From Baffinella frigidus (Eukaryota > Cryptophyceae > Cryptomonadales > Baffinellaceae), in the NCBI GenBank assembly GCA_026770585.1, contig MU646374.1, positions 778,908 through 789,150 on the forward strand: 10,243 nt of DNA, written 5' to 3'. The translations under genes and the position numbers were made by a program. Each line of letters begins with the position of its first letter. Within the stretch, counting starts at the first letter, position 1. The notes beneath the pieces were generated by a model that was not told the origin of the DNA, did no database searches, and saw only the letters and a program-made list of their open reading frames with translations. This document shows, in pieces, positions 1 through 5,655 of the stretch.

Positions 1-626
1 CACCCTACACCCTACACCCTTCACCCTTCACCCTTCACCCTACACCCTACACCCTACACCCTACACCCCACACCGTGAACCCAACACCCTACACCCTACA
101 CACTACACCCTACACTCTACATCCTTCTCCCTACACCCTACACCCTACACCCTTCACCCTTCACCCTTCACCCTACACCCTACACCCCACACCCTACACC
201 CTACACCCGACACCCGACACCCTACACCCTACACTCTACACCCTACACCCTGCACCCTACACCCTCCACCCTACACTCTAATCCCACACCCTACACCTTA
301 CACCCCACACCATAAACACCCCACACCCTACACCCTACACCCTACATGCTATACCCTACACCCTACACTCTACACCCTACACCCTAATCCCACGCCCTAC
401 ACCTTACACCCCACACCCTAAACACCCTACACCCTACACCCTACACCCTACACCCTACACCCTACACTCTAAACCCGAAACACCCTACACCCTACACCCT
501 ACACCCTACACCCCACCCTCAACACCCTAAACCCGAAACACCCTACACCCTACACCCTTCGCCCTGCGCCCTACACCCTACACTCTACACCCTAATCCCA
601 CAGCCTGCACCCTACATCGTACACCT
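1..626. repeat. Degenerate CCCTACA heptamer array
   Basis: Nearly the whole stretch is built from CCCTACA (TGTAGGG on the other strand) with variants such as CCCTTCA, CCCCACA, CCCGACA, CTCTACA and CCCGAAA. It is a diverged relative of the TTTAGGG telomere repeat. All units have the same orientation. Apparent ORFs here are just the heptamer read as Thr-Leu-His/Tyr-Pro and are not genes. Whether this is a true subtelomere or an intron or intergenic array cannot be decided from the window. Confidence 0.95.
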
Positions 627-790
627 TAGAGTGAGTGGATGTGTCGCAGAAGTGCTAAAAGACAGCCAGCAACACGGCTGAGTATTGATTCGGGGGGTTA
701 ATCAGGAGAAACGTATGTTTCTTTCAGAATCTGGCAACAAAAAGTACTGCACAAATGCTTTACTATTACTAGTATGCCCAATTGTGTAGT
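627..790. other. Non-repetitive stretch with a small hairpin-like repeat
   Basis: No convincing gene is visible. A 30-base segment at 745-774 matches 4216-4245 at 25 of 30 positions. In both places a GTAGTAA follows shortly after, giving a weak inverted repeat (TTACTACAC / GTGTAGTAA). The 13-mer AATTGTGTAGTAA at 780-792 recurs at 5307-5319. A TTTCTTTCAG at 718-727 could be a splice acceptor, but no good exon follows it. Confidence 0.5.
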
Positions 791-982
791 AACCCCTCAC
801 CAAAACCCCAGACCCCAGACCCCAGACCCCACACTCCACGCTCCAAACCCCTCACCAAACACCCCTCAGCGAACCCCGAAACCCTAATCCGTGAACCCTC
901 CCGAAAAAAAACAGAATCTTATCCTCCAGTGCCAACTAGACGACGTTCCGCGCTTAAACCCTAAAGTCTATCTATACTCAAA
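791..982. repeat. Diverged C-rich heptamer tract
   Basis: This tract holds CCCCAGA repeats, then loose CCCTAAA/CCCTCAC derivatives. It is interrupted by a short non-repeat patch around 900-950. No supported gene. Confidence 0.7.
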
Positions 983-1007
983 CCCCCCCCCCCCCCCCCC
1001 CCCCCCC
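983..1007. repeat. Poly-C run of 25 bases
   Basis: There are twenty-five consecutive C residues between heptamer-like flanks. It probably arose by slippage in a CCCC-containing heptamer. Its exact length may be unreliable in any assembly. Confidence 0.95.
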
Positions 1008-1172
1008 AAACCTTCAACCTCGAACCCCAAACCCCTCTCCGAAACCCTAAACCCCAAACCCATCACCCCACACCCTACACCCCACACCCCACACCCAACA
1101 CCCCACACCCCACACCCCACACCCAACACCCCACACCCCTCACCGAAACCCGAAACCCTAATCGCGCAACCG
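1008..1172. repeat. CCCCACA/CCCAACA heptamer array
   Basis: It starts with CCCCAAA/CCCTAAA-like units and becomes a fairly regular CCCCACA/CCCAACA array at about 1065-1140, before decaying. It ends about ten bases before a good splice-acceptor-like TTCTTCGCAG (1173-1182). Confidence 0.9.
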
Positions 1173-1182
1173 TTCTTCGCAG

Positions 1183-1202
1183 AACCCGCAACTACTTCCG
1201 CG
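1183..1202 (+). CDS. Possible very small exon, unidentified
   Basis: A pyrimidine-rich TTCTTCGCAG ends at 1182 directly after a heptamer array, the same arrangement seen before the better exons downstream. If spliced to the GT at 1203 the exon is only 20 nt. In one frame it reads TRNYFR and ends in phase 1, which would fit the phase-1 start of the 2135 exon. This is too short to support by itself. The alternative is that the acceptor is decayed or opens a longer exon running toward 1258. It is included as the only candidate I see for an exon upstream of 2135. Confidence 0.2.
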
Positions 1203-1230
1203 GTGCCAGCTGGAAACCGGGCCGGGCCAG

Positions 1231-1258
1231 CCTACGCGACTCAAGTTCCTCATACCAG
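1231..1258 (+). pseudogene. Partial copy of the 3567 exon core (RLKFLIP)
   Basis: After CCAG at 1227-1230 the frame reads PTRLKFLIP and ends at a GT (1259). The same module occurs at 1602-1631 (SPCLKFLIP, also followed directly by GT) and, less alike, in the 3567 exon (NQTALKFLLTS). The DNA identity is clearest in the segment encoding LKFL. I read this as a relic of a duplicated exon of the IP3-receptor-like gene; it lacks the upstream and downstream codons of the better exon. A functional tiny exon is possible but less likely. Confidence 0.4.
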
Positions 1259-1266
1259 GTTCCAAC

Positions 1267-1349
1267 CCACACAGCGGACTTTGAAGGGATTTCGTGAATA
1301 ACCCATACGCGATAAGACACATGACCCAGACAATCCTGATAGCTTCATC
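1267..1349 (-). mobile_element. Truncated copy of the CCACACAGCGG hairpin element (copy A)
   Basis: It begins with the inverted-repeat end CCACACAGCGGACTTTGAAGG and abuts the full copy at 1350. On the minus strand it is homologous to 6001-6097: both share the series CACGAAAATCCCTTTG-like end, an ATTGTC segment and the Y-rich interior. Only one terminal repeat is present, so it looks truncated. Minus-strand ORFs through here are reading frames of the repeat rather than a demonstrated gene. Confidence 0.65.
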
Positions 1350-1510
1350 CCACACAGCGGACTTCGAAGGTATTTCGAACAACCACCCAGCGATAAGACC
1401 TAGGACCCTACGGTAGGCAACCCAAAGGGACATAGGGGGGTTCCTGAGGACAAGGTAACCGAAAGTCGGGCATTTCCTGCCCAAAAAAATATTCGTAGCC
1501 CGCTGTGGGG
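1350..1510 (-). mobile_element. 161-bp hairpin element, full copy B
   Basis: Terminal inverted repeats are CCACACAGCGG at 1350-1360 and its near complement CCGCTGTGGGG at 1500-1510. The interior holds CCTAGGACCCTACGGTAGGC. Read on the minus strand it aligns along most of its length with 5840-6000, which is also exactly 161 bp. It has no coding capacity of its own, so it is a MITE-like or introner-like non-autonomous element. No clear target-site duplication is visible. Confidence 0.75.
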
Positions 1511-1535
1511 TACTGCAAACCGGCAGCCCGTGTTT

Positions 1536-1595
1536 ACGGGTAGTGATATTTCGGGTAGGTAGCATACGGGTAGTGATCGTTCGGGTAGGTAGTAG
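1536..1595. repeat. Two tandem copies of a 30-bp unit
   Basis: The units at 1536-1565 and 1566-1595 both follow ACGGGTAGTGAT..TTCGGGTAGGTAG and differ at only a few positions. A related TTTCGGGTAGTAAAT lies at 4252-4267. Confidence 0.85.
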
Positions 1596-1601
1596 CAGCA
1601 G

Positions 1602-1631
1602 GCTCTCCGTGCCTTAAGTTTCTCATACCAG
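1602..1631 (+). pseudogene. Second partial copy of the 3567 exon core
   Basis: It follows GCAGCAG and reads (in the frame of the 3567 exon) SPCLKFLIP before a GT at 1632. The last 20 bases are nearly the same as at 1239-1258. It is probably a duplicated exon relic. CCCTAAA-type heptamers start immediately afterwards. Confidence 0.4.
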
Positions 1632-1633
1632 GT

Positions 1634-1675
1634 CCCAACACCCTAAACCCTAAACCCGAACGCCAAACACCAAAA
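1634..1675. repeat. Short CCCTAAA-type tract
   Basis: A few degenerate heptamers follow the exon-like end at 1631, as expected if heptamers mark an intron start or a relic of one. Confidence 0.6.
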
Positions 1676-1726
1676 CCTGAGATCCTTATCGTTGGAAACA
1701 GATCAGCAACCTTGCACCTGAATCCA

Positions 1727-1764
1727 TGTCCAGATTCTGGACATTGACCTTTATTCTGGACATG
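1727..1764. repeat. Small imperfect hairpin CATGTCCAG ... CTGGACATG
   Basis: CATGTCCAGA and TCTGGACATG face each other across about 20 bases, with another CTGGAC inside the loop. The palindrome GTCCAGATTCTGGAC forms part of the left arm. No function can be assigned. Confidence 0.6.
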
Positions 1765-1807
1765 ATTTTTTTAAAGGTCGCTGGAGAGTCGCAGCTCCCC
1801 AAACCCT

Positions 1808-2125
1808 TAGGTCGTTTCTGTGTGAGAACAGCTGAACTAAATCGTTTGTGTGGGAAGAGTTGAACTAAGTCATTTCTGCGACTTAAGCTTAAGCACTGAA
1901 TTGCGATCCTGGGCGCCGCGTCGAAAGCCCCACGCCAGGCCGTGGGGTATTCCAGGGTCGTACTTGGAGCCATTGGGTCGTTCTTGGAGCCGTTTTGACT
2001 TTTGAATACCGTTTTTCTTCAAAAATGATTTTTGAATACCCCCCCCCCCAGAAGACCTCCGTGGACCGCCTTCCGACCATGCTAAGTCACATGCTAAGTC
2101 ATTTCTGGTGAACTAAGTCATTTCT
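1808..2125. repeat. Degenerate repeats around TGAACTAAGTCATTT
   Basis: TGAACTAAGTCATTTCT occurs exactly at 1861-1877 and 2109-2125. Variants lie at about 1831 (TGAACTAAATCGTTT), 2081 and 2093 (GCTAAGTCA). A 20-bp unit beginning GGGTCGTACTTGGAGCC is tandemly repeated at 1955-1974 and 1975-1994, and TTTTGAATACC occurs twice near 2000-2040. A short CTTAAGCTTAAG palindrome lies near 1880. ORFs called on the minus strand here are not supported. Confidence 0.7.
1908..1950 (+). pseudogene. 5' fragment copy of the 2135 exon
   Basis: TGGGCGCCGCGTCGAAAGCC here parallels TGGGCGCAGCATCGAAGGTC at the start of the 2135 exon. Both are preceded by the ACTAAGTCATTTCT repeat, here with about 30 extra bases inserted. 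The acceptor AG is lost (CGCCG instead of CGCAG), and homology fades after some 25 bases. It is therefore a broken duplicate. Confidence 0.4.
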
Positions 2126-2134
2126 TGGGCGCAG

Positions 2135-2217
2135 CATCGAAGGTCACGGCCTTCAAAAAAGGCTCAACCCGCATTTCGACGTGGCTGAACGTCGCTGACT
2201 TCAACGACCTCCCTCTG
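2135..2217 (+). CDS. IP3-receptor-like protein, internal exon (SKVTAF...NDLPL)
   Basis: An 83-nt exon candidate lies between GGGCGCAG and GTATTC. After two leading bases it reads 27 codons beginning SKVTAFKKGS and ending NVADFNDLPL. The alternative frames contain stops. It starts in phase 1 and ends in phase 0, which matches the phase-0 start of the 3189 exon (and of its copy at 2631). The composition is that of a soluble protein segment. By itself I cannot place it in the IP3-receptor family; it is assigned by position, phase and the copy at 2409-2453, where the same frame is kept up to the same splice donor. Confidence 0.55.
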
Positions 2218-2321
2218 GTATTCTTCACCAACCGCTGTCGAGCCAACTAAACACAACAACAAAAGCCAAGTCCGGATTCCAGACCTGACTTTTTCCTTTT
2301 CAAAGTCCATTTCCTGAAGGA

Positions 2322-2630
2322 TTCAGTTATTTTTTTTTAAAATCGTGTCCCGTCCTCGCTCTGCAGCGGCCCAAAAATGAACCCTAAATCCAAAACTCAA
2401 CCCTGAGTCTTTCGACGTGTTTCAACGTGGCTGACTTAAAAGACCACCCTCTGGTATTCCTAACCCCAAAACCCAAGGCTAAACCCTCAACCAAGACCCC
2501 TACTAATCCTAAACCCTGAACCCTCAACCTAACCCTAAACTCTCAACACTAAACCCTAAACACTAAACACTAGACAAAAACCTAAACCCTAAACTCTATT
2601 CCGTGAACTCAACCCTAAACCCTGTTCCAG
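2322..2630. repeat. CCCTAAA-type heptamer intron tract
   Basis: After non-repeat DNA (2322-2375), loose CCCTAAA, CCCTCAA and CACTAAA units run up to CCCTGTTCCAG at 2620-2630, directly before an exon-like module. The tract is interrupted by the exon copy at 2409-2453. Confidence 0.8.
2409..2453 (+). pseudogene. 3' half copy of the 2135 exon
   Basis: The frame reads STCFNVADLKDHPL and then GTATTC, against STWLNVADFNDLPL and GTATTC in the 2135 exon. Most bases, the frame and the donor are kept, but the 5' half and a proper acceptor are missing. It is probably an exon relic; a decoy splice donor in the intron is possible. Confidence 0.55.
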
Positions 2631-2696
2631 GTGGGCTCAAAGGATAGGGTGTCACATATCCTGACAGCACCGTTTGACACACTTGACGAGAACAAG
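2631..2696 (+). pseudogene. Copy 1 of the 3189 exon start (VGSKDRVSHILTAP...)
   Basis: It starts right after CCCTGTTCCAG. Its 22 codons read VGSKDRVSHILTAPFDTLDENK and match the first 22 codons of the 3189 exon (IGSKDRASHILTAPFDTLEE). Most base differences fall at third codon positions (GAT/GAC, CAT/CAC, GCA/GCG, ACA/ACT, CTT/CTC), so the copies diverged under protein-level constraint or were copied from constrained sequence. The 3' part (MLRYFIRF...) is absent; heptamers follow at once, then a possible GTACAG donor. It could be an alternative exon, since its phase-0 start fits the 2135 exon, but truncation favours a relic. Confidence 0.55.
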
Positions 2697-2799
2697 ACCC
2701 TAAACCCTGTACAGGGTCACCATCTTTCGAGTCCCTGAACCCCAAACCTCCAGCGACCGTGAAATGCTGGGGTGCAAACTAGTCCCAGCACCAAATAAA

Positions 2800-2937
2800 A
2801 TTAATCTCAGGAATGTCCTTCTAAACGAAGATTTGCACCAATAACTTTTAGGATTTTAAAATGTTCGTACTTTTAGGGCTTTAAAATATCTGGATTTGTA
2901 CCAAGAATAGTTTAGAAGGACAGTTCTCGAGATTAAT
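2800..2937. mobile_element. Fold-back element with 27-28 bp inverted arms
   Basis: The left arm 2800-2826 and right arm 2910-2937 are inverted copies: ATTAATCTC, a variable few bases, then TGTCCTTCTAAAC, with the complement on the right. The inner flanks are also alike (TTGCACCAATAAC versus the complement of TTTGTACCAAGAA, and two TTTTAGG..TTTAAAAT blocks). No coding capacity. It is MITE-like and about 138 bp long. Confidence 0.75.
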
Positions 2938-2943
2938 CATATT

Positions 2944-3054
2944 ATGGATCGCGATGAAAACGAGAACGGCGAGCCTCGTTGCCGAGGTGAACAAATTAAT
3001 TTAATTATATTTCAGGTGGGGTCAAAAGACAGGGCGTCGCATATTCTGACCTAG
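2944..3054 (+). pseudogene. Small ORF carrying copy 2 of the 3189 exon start
   Basis: An ATG at 2944 opens 36 codons. The first part reads MDRDENENGEPRC. From 3016, after the strong acceptor-like ATATTTCAG, it reads VGSKDRASHILT and then meets TAG at 3052. The SKDRASHILT module is the second of four copies in the window and differs from the others mainly at silent positions. A 29-base GT-AG segment (2987-3015) would be a minimal intron, but removing it breaks the SKDR frame. The stop right after ILT and the missing remainder make this a broken copy. Confidence 0.45.
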
Positions 3055-3082
3055 ACCCCAAAGTCCAAAGCCCAAACCCTAG

Positions 3083-3136
3083 GTCGGGTCAAAGGACAGG
3101 GCGTCACATATCCTGACAGCTCGAGGGAAACGAGAC
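3083..3136 (+). pseudogene. Copy 3 of the 3189 exon start, with 14-base deletion
   Basis: After CCCTAG it reads VGSKDRASHILTA and then goes out of register. Compared with the 3189 exon, the 14 bases encoding PFDT are missing, while CTCGAGG and the A/G-rich stretch after them are still recognisable. Like copy 1 it runs directly into CCCTAAACCCT. The frameshift makes it a relic. Confidence 0.55.
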
Positions 3137-3188
3137 CCTAAACCCTCAACCTCAAACACTTACCCCTAAACCCTAAACCCTATTCCAG
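3137..3188. repeat. CCCTAAA-type tract ending in CCAG acceptor
   Basis: Degenerate then regular CCCTAAA units end in CCCTATTCCAG, six bases before the 3189 exon. The heptamers would supply both branch-point-like CTAAAC and a C-rich pyrimidine tract. Confidence 0.75.
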
Positions 3189-3299
3189 ATTGGGTCAAAG
3201 GACAGGGCGTCACACATCCTGACAGCGCCGTTTGACACTCTCGAGGAGAGTGAGAAGATGCTGCGTTACTTCATCCGCTTCACGAACCTCTCGGGCAAG
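3189..3299 (+). CDS. IP3-receptor-like protein, internal exon (GSKDRASHIL...FTNLSGK)
   Basis: A 111-nt, phase 0-0 exon candidate of 37 codons lies between CCCTATTCCAG and GTATTCGGG. It begins IGSKDRASHIL, has an acidic middle (DTLEESEK) and ends MLRYFIRFTNLSGK. It joins in phase to the 3567 exon. Its C-terminal half lies where animal IP3 receptors have a helical RY..L.LFARMC-like segment before the conserved HVDRDPQ block (family pattern recalled, not searched). The protein would act as an endoplasmic-reticulum Ca2+-release channel subunit, this part being cytosolic helical solenoid. This is the only complete copy of the four SKDRxSHIL modules in the window. The intron on its 3' side opens straight into TTTAGGG repeats. 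Confidence 0.65.
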
Positions 3300-3566
3300 G
3301 TATTCGGGTTAAGGGTTTAGGGTTTAGGGTTTAGGGTTTAGGGTTTAGGTCTAGGGTTGTGGGGTTTGGGTTCAAAAGTAGGGCTTAGAGTTTAGGTTCA
3401 AGTCCCGTAGTAATAGCAGGCAATTTTTGTAACCCTAAACCCTAAACCCTAAACCCTAAACCCTAAACTCTAAACCCACAACCCTACACCCTCAATTCAC
3501 CCCAAACCCCTAACCTGAATCCCTCAACCCTAAACCCTAAACCCTAAACCCTACACCCCAAACTAG
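3300..3566 (+). other. Intron with head-to-head telomeric repeats
   Basis: This is a 267-base GT-AG interval between two phase-0 exon candidates. It contains TTTAGGG units (four perfect, 3316-3343) followed after about 80 bases by five perfect CCCTAAA units (3433-3467), then looser heptamers up to CTAG at 3563-3566. The transcript of this intron could fold into a long hairpin that brings donor and acceptor together. Confidence 0.6.
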
Positions 3567-3631
3567 ATTGCGGTTGGGCGGAACCAGACAGCACTCAAGT
3601 TCCTTCTCACGTCCGATACGCTCTCCTTCAA
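3567..3631 (+). CDS. IP3-receptor-like protein, internal exon (IAVGRNQTALKFLL...)
   Basis: After CCCCAAACTAG the frame reads IAVGRNQTALKFLLTSDTLSF plus two bases of a Lys codon, ending at a weak donor GTCGGA. It starts in phase 0 and ends in phase 2; the next exon (4075) supplies the missing base. Placed in front of FDQLYAILSEE it parallels the animal IP3-receptor segment before HVDRDPQ, where a short helix pair (..NEISGQLDVDLILRCMSDE..) occupies the same spacing. The donor is poor, so the exact 3' end is uncertain; the frame stays open through the following 40 bases. Partial copies of its core are at 1231 and 1602. Confidence 0.65.
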
Positions 3632-3671
3632 GTCGGAACCCCCCCTTTATTTTCCAGTATTCAGACGTATG

Positions 3672-3861
3672 CAATTAAATCGCGGCGGGTTTTCCTGAGG
3701 AATACGATTTCGGGGATCGCCGATCCGATTTTAGTGTATTTTAAGGCTATAAATGGAGGCTACATAGGCGACTGTCTTATTCATACCCTCAAGATACACC
3801 AAAATCAGATCGGAGATCCCCGAAATCGTATTCCTCAGGAACACTCGTCCCGATGAAATTA
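3672..3861. mobile_element. Large fold-back element with about 75-bp arms
   Basis: The left arm 3672-3746 and right arm 3787-3861 are inverted copies. The inner 55 bases (TTCCTGAGGAATACGATTTC onward) match with only a few changes, and the outer 24 match at 17 positions. The 40-base loop contains CTATAAATGGAGG, a TATA-box-like string. The element lies in the intron before the 4075 exon. It has no ORF and is MITE- or introner-like. Confidence 0.85.
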
Positions 3862-4074
3862 CAGCGACTTTGTAGTCTGTTGGCCACGCACGAATGTCAC
3901 ACTGGAAAAAGTTGACGGTTCAGTGCCAGCATCCTCAACGTTTGCCATTGTGTCGTTCTTTCGGCTGCTTTAGGTCGGCGTCCCCCACACGACAATCCGG
4001 GCAGATTTTGTACCAGGGCGGTAAATGGACATCTCAAATCAGTCAACTAAAATCAGTCAACCCTCCTCCGGCAG

Positions 4075-4140
4075 GTTCGATCAGCTGTACGCAATCCTGA
4101 GTGAAGAATCGATTCCGGTTCTTATCCGCGCGCGCCTCAC
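4075..4140 (+). CDS. IP3-receptor-like protein, internal exon (FDQLYAILSEESIPVL...)
   Basis: A 66-nt exon lies between CCTCCTCCGGCAG and GTACAA. One leading base completes the Lys codon of the 3567 exon. It then reads FDQLYAILSEESIPVLIRARL, with two bases left for a Thr codon completed by the 5181 exon. The series D-x-L..I-L-S-E-E-x-I-P-x-x-x-R-A matches the animal IP3-receptor pattern (DLILRCMSDENLPYDLRAS) immediately before the HVDRDPQ block, including the DE/EE-x-x-P and RA positions. It is cytosolic RIH/solenoid region. A faint copy of its first 15 bases may lie at 4334-4355. Confidence 0.75.
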
Positions 4141-4215
4141 GTACAATCCCCCCTACCATCGCCCGAATTTTATAAGGAATCGGTTCAATTTAAAACCATT
4201 GAAGTCAATGAAAAT

Positions 4216-4267
4216 TACTACACGAATACTTTAATATTAATAGTAAAACTCATTTCGGGTAGTAAAT
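4216..4267. repeat. Second copy of the 745-792 repeat, weak hairpin
   Basis: It matches 745-774 at 25 of 30 bases and is followed by TTTCGGGTAGTAAAT, which is partly complementary to the leading ATTACTACACGAA. It may be a degraded small fold-back element. Confidence 0.5.
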
Positions 4268-4688
4268 TTTATTGCCAGAAAGTTTCAAATTAAAACCGTT
4301 TCCCTATCAAATTTGGGACACCCTGGCACGAATCAGCCAGCTGTACACGATGTAAACCATCCTCGGATTCCACCTCGGCTTTTGAACTAGCGCACCTCAA
4401 GTAATGCTTTGTTTATGACCCTTACGATCTCTCGAATTCGGGACACTGGTACAAATTCGCTCACCGGGAAAGTCAATTTGGCAACTTTTACCATGGGTTC
4501 ATTCTTTTCATGGCCAACAGATGTGGAATCGGCCATAGTGGCGAAAACGCACCCGCGGCAGCAGTTAACTAAATTCTGGCTTGCCTGGTACTAAATCTGC
4601 GCGGTCTCGTCCCCGCCCTGGTACAAACCCAGCAAGATCGGTCAACTGCCGCACGGGTCCGCTTTGTTGACGACCCTTAACGTTACAA
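4268..4688. other. Intron interior without clear genes
   Basis: This interval lies inside the proposed intron 4141-5180. Its longest ORF (4409-4594) shows no family signature and no splice framing, so I do not call it. The motif CTGGTACAAA/CTGGTACTAAA recurs at 4446, 4585 and 4618. A short segment at 4334-4355 (ATCAGCCAGCTGTACACGAT) resembles the start of the 4075 exon. Confidence 0.5.
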
Positions 4689-5170
4689 CCTAAACGCTCA
4701 ACGCTCAACGCTCAACGCTCAACGCTAAACCCTGAACCCTGAACCCTGAACCCTAACCCCCAAACCCTATGAACTGAACCCTACGCCCTGAACCCGAACC
4801 CCAAACCCCTGGACCCTAACCCTTGACCCCTGCCCCTAACCCCTGAACCCGTTACCACAAACCCTGATCTCCGAACCACACACACCAAACCTCAAACCAC
4901 AAACTCCAAACCCCAAACCCCAAAACCAAACCCCAAACCTCAAACCCCAAACCTCACGCCCCAAACCCTAAACCCCGAGCCCTAAACCCTAAACATTGAA
5001 CCCTGAACCCTGGGCCCCAAACCCCAAGCCCAAACCCCCAACCCCCAAACCCTGAACCCCAAACTCCCAACCCCAAACCCTAAACCCCAAATCCCAAACC
5101 CCAAACCCTAAACCCCAAACCCTAAACCCCAAACCCTAAGCCCTAAACCCAAAAGCCAAAAACCAAAAAC
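4689..5170. repeat. Long heptamer array, CTCAACG then CCCTGAA then CCCCAAA
   Basis: It starts with tandem CTCAACG units (about 4693-4724), changes to CCCTGAA/CCCTAAC, then to alternating CCCCAAA and CCCTAAA, and ends in CAAAAAC units. It reaches to ten bases before the acceptor of the 5181 exon. The block-wise change of unit suggests local expansion of single variants. Confidence 0.95.
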
Positions 5171-5180
5171 CAAAACGCAG

Positions 5181-5235
5181 GTCTCTGACGATGCGCATCC
5201 ACGTCGACCGGGATCCTCAGGCCTCCCTTCCCCAG
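5181..5235 (+). CDS. IP3-receptor-like protein, exon with conserved HVDRDPQ block
   Basis: A 55-nt exon lies between CAAAACGCAG and GTCGAC. One base completes a Thr codon from the 4075 exon, then it reads SLTMRIHVDRDPQASLPQ and ends in phase 0. Joined to the preceding exon, RARLTSLTMRIHVDRDPQ parallels the animal IP3-receptor block RASFCRLMLHMHVDRDPQE, one of the best conserved strings of the family just after the IP3-binding core. This is the strongest single piece of evidence for the gene identity. The identification is from memory of the family, not a search. The exon follows a 480-base heptamer array and is followed within 12 bases by a fold-back element. Confidence 0.8.
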
Positions 5236-5246
5236 GTCGACCACTC

Positions 5247-5446
5247 GAGGCTAGAAGTGTGACTATTTTAAAACTGTCATTCTTTTACAAGTGAAGAGAA
5301 AAAAAGAATTGTGTAGTAATTTTCACACAAATAGGGGCATTTGGTCACGTAGCTTCGTGAATTCACGAAGCTACGTGACCAAGCCTGCCCGTGACTGGTA
5401 CTAAATTTAACAACCCCACATTTAAAATAGTCCTTCTTCTAGCCTT
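5247..5446. mobile_element. Nested fold-back element centred on a 42-bp palindrome
   Basis: The outer arms 5247-5272 and 5421-5446 are inverted copies at 22 of 26 positions (AGGCTAGAAG ... GACTATTTTAAA). At the centre lies a perfect spacer-less palindrome, 5341-5382, with GAATTC in the middle. The interior also contains AATTGTGTAGTAA (5307-5319) and CTGGTACTAAA (5395). It is about 200 bp long with no ORF. Confidence 0.8.
5341..5382. repeat. Perfect 42-bp palindrome
   Basis: The left half is TTGGTCACGTAGCTTCGTGAA and the right half is its exact reverse complement, with no spacer. It would extrude as a 21-bp stem without a loop, so it must be either young or actively kept. Confidence 0.95.
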
Positions 5447-5454
5447 GAGTGGGA

Positions 5455-5560
5455 TGGTTGAGGGTTTGGGGTTTATGTTTTAGGGTGTAGGGTTGAGGTT
5501 TTAGGATTTTGGGTGTAGGGTTAATTCTTTCCCAGGGGTAGGGTTTAGGGTTTAGGGTGT
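5455..5560. repeat. Heptamer tract in TTTAGGG orientation
   Basis: The G-rich strand is on top here, opposite to the arrays on both sides: GGGTTTGGG, TTTTAGGG, GTGTAGGG and two TTTAGGG units. ATTCTTTCCCAG occurs twice, at 5524-5535 and 5561-5572; the second is a good splice acceptor. Confidence 0.9.
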
Positions 5561-5572
5561 ATTCTTTCCCAG

Positions 5573-5620
5573 GCTACACCCCGCGAGGAGTCGAAAGACT
5601 ACATCATTTTAGGGTCTTTA
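5573..5620 (+). CDS. Possible exon of the IP3-receptor-like gene (ATPREESKDYIIL)
   Basis: It is preceded by the pyrimidine-rich ATTCTTTCCCAG and reads ATPREESKDYIILGSL before GTATTA at 5621. The frame would end at TAA seven bases later if unspliced. It starts and ends in phase 0, so it could sit between the 5181 and 6260 exons or be skipped without changing the frame. Animal receptors also have a TP shortly after HVDRDPQ, which favours inclusion slightly. A TATAAAACCATGGC follows (5624-5638), opening an eight-codon frame that runs into the next hairpin element; I see no reason to call it a gene start. Confidence 0.4.
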
Positions 5621-5655
5621 GTATTATAAAACCATGGCTAAACTGACACGCTGGT

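Noticed and set aside
75-281. ORF of 68 codons in the first array
   Set aside because: It is only the CCCTACA heptamer translated; no coding signal beyond the repeat.
1-626. True chromosome end at the left edge
   Set aside because: The units are too degenerate and include non-telomeric variants; similar arrays occur within the gene, so position at an end cannot be claimed.
891-1301. 136-codon ORF on the plus strand
   Set aside because: It runs through the poly-C and CCCCACA arrays and consists of Pro/Thr/His low complexity.
1158-1565. 135-codon ORF on the minus strand
   Set aside because: It covers the two hairpin-element copies. AYRRVLGLIA-like peptides recur in the other copies but with stops, and come from the palindromic CCTACGGTAGG core.
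2987-3015. 29-base GT-AG mini-intron
   Set aside because: Splicing it out would shift the SKDRASHILT module out of frame, whereas reading through keeps it.
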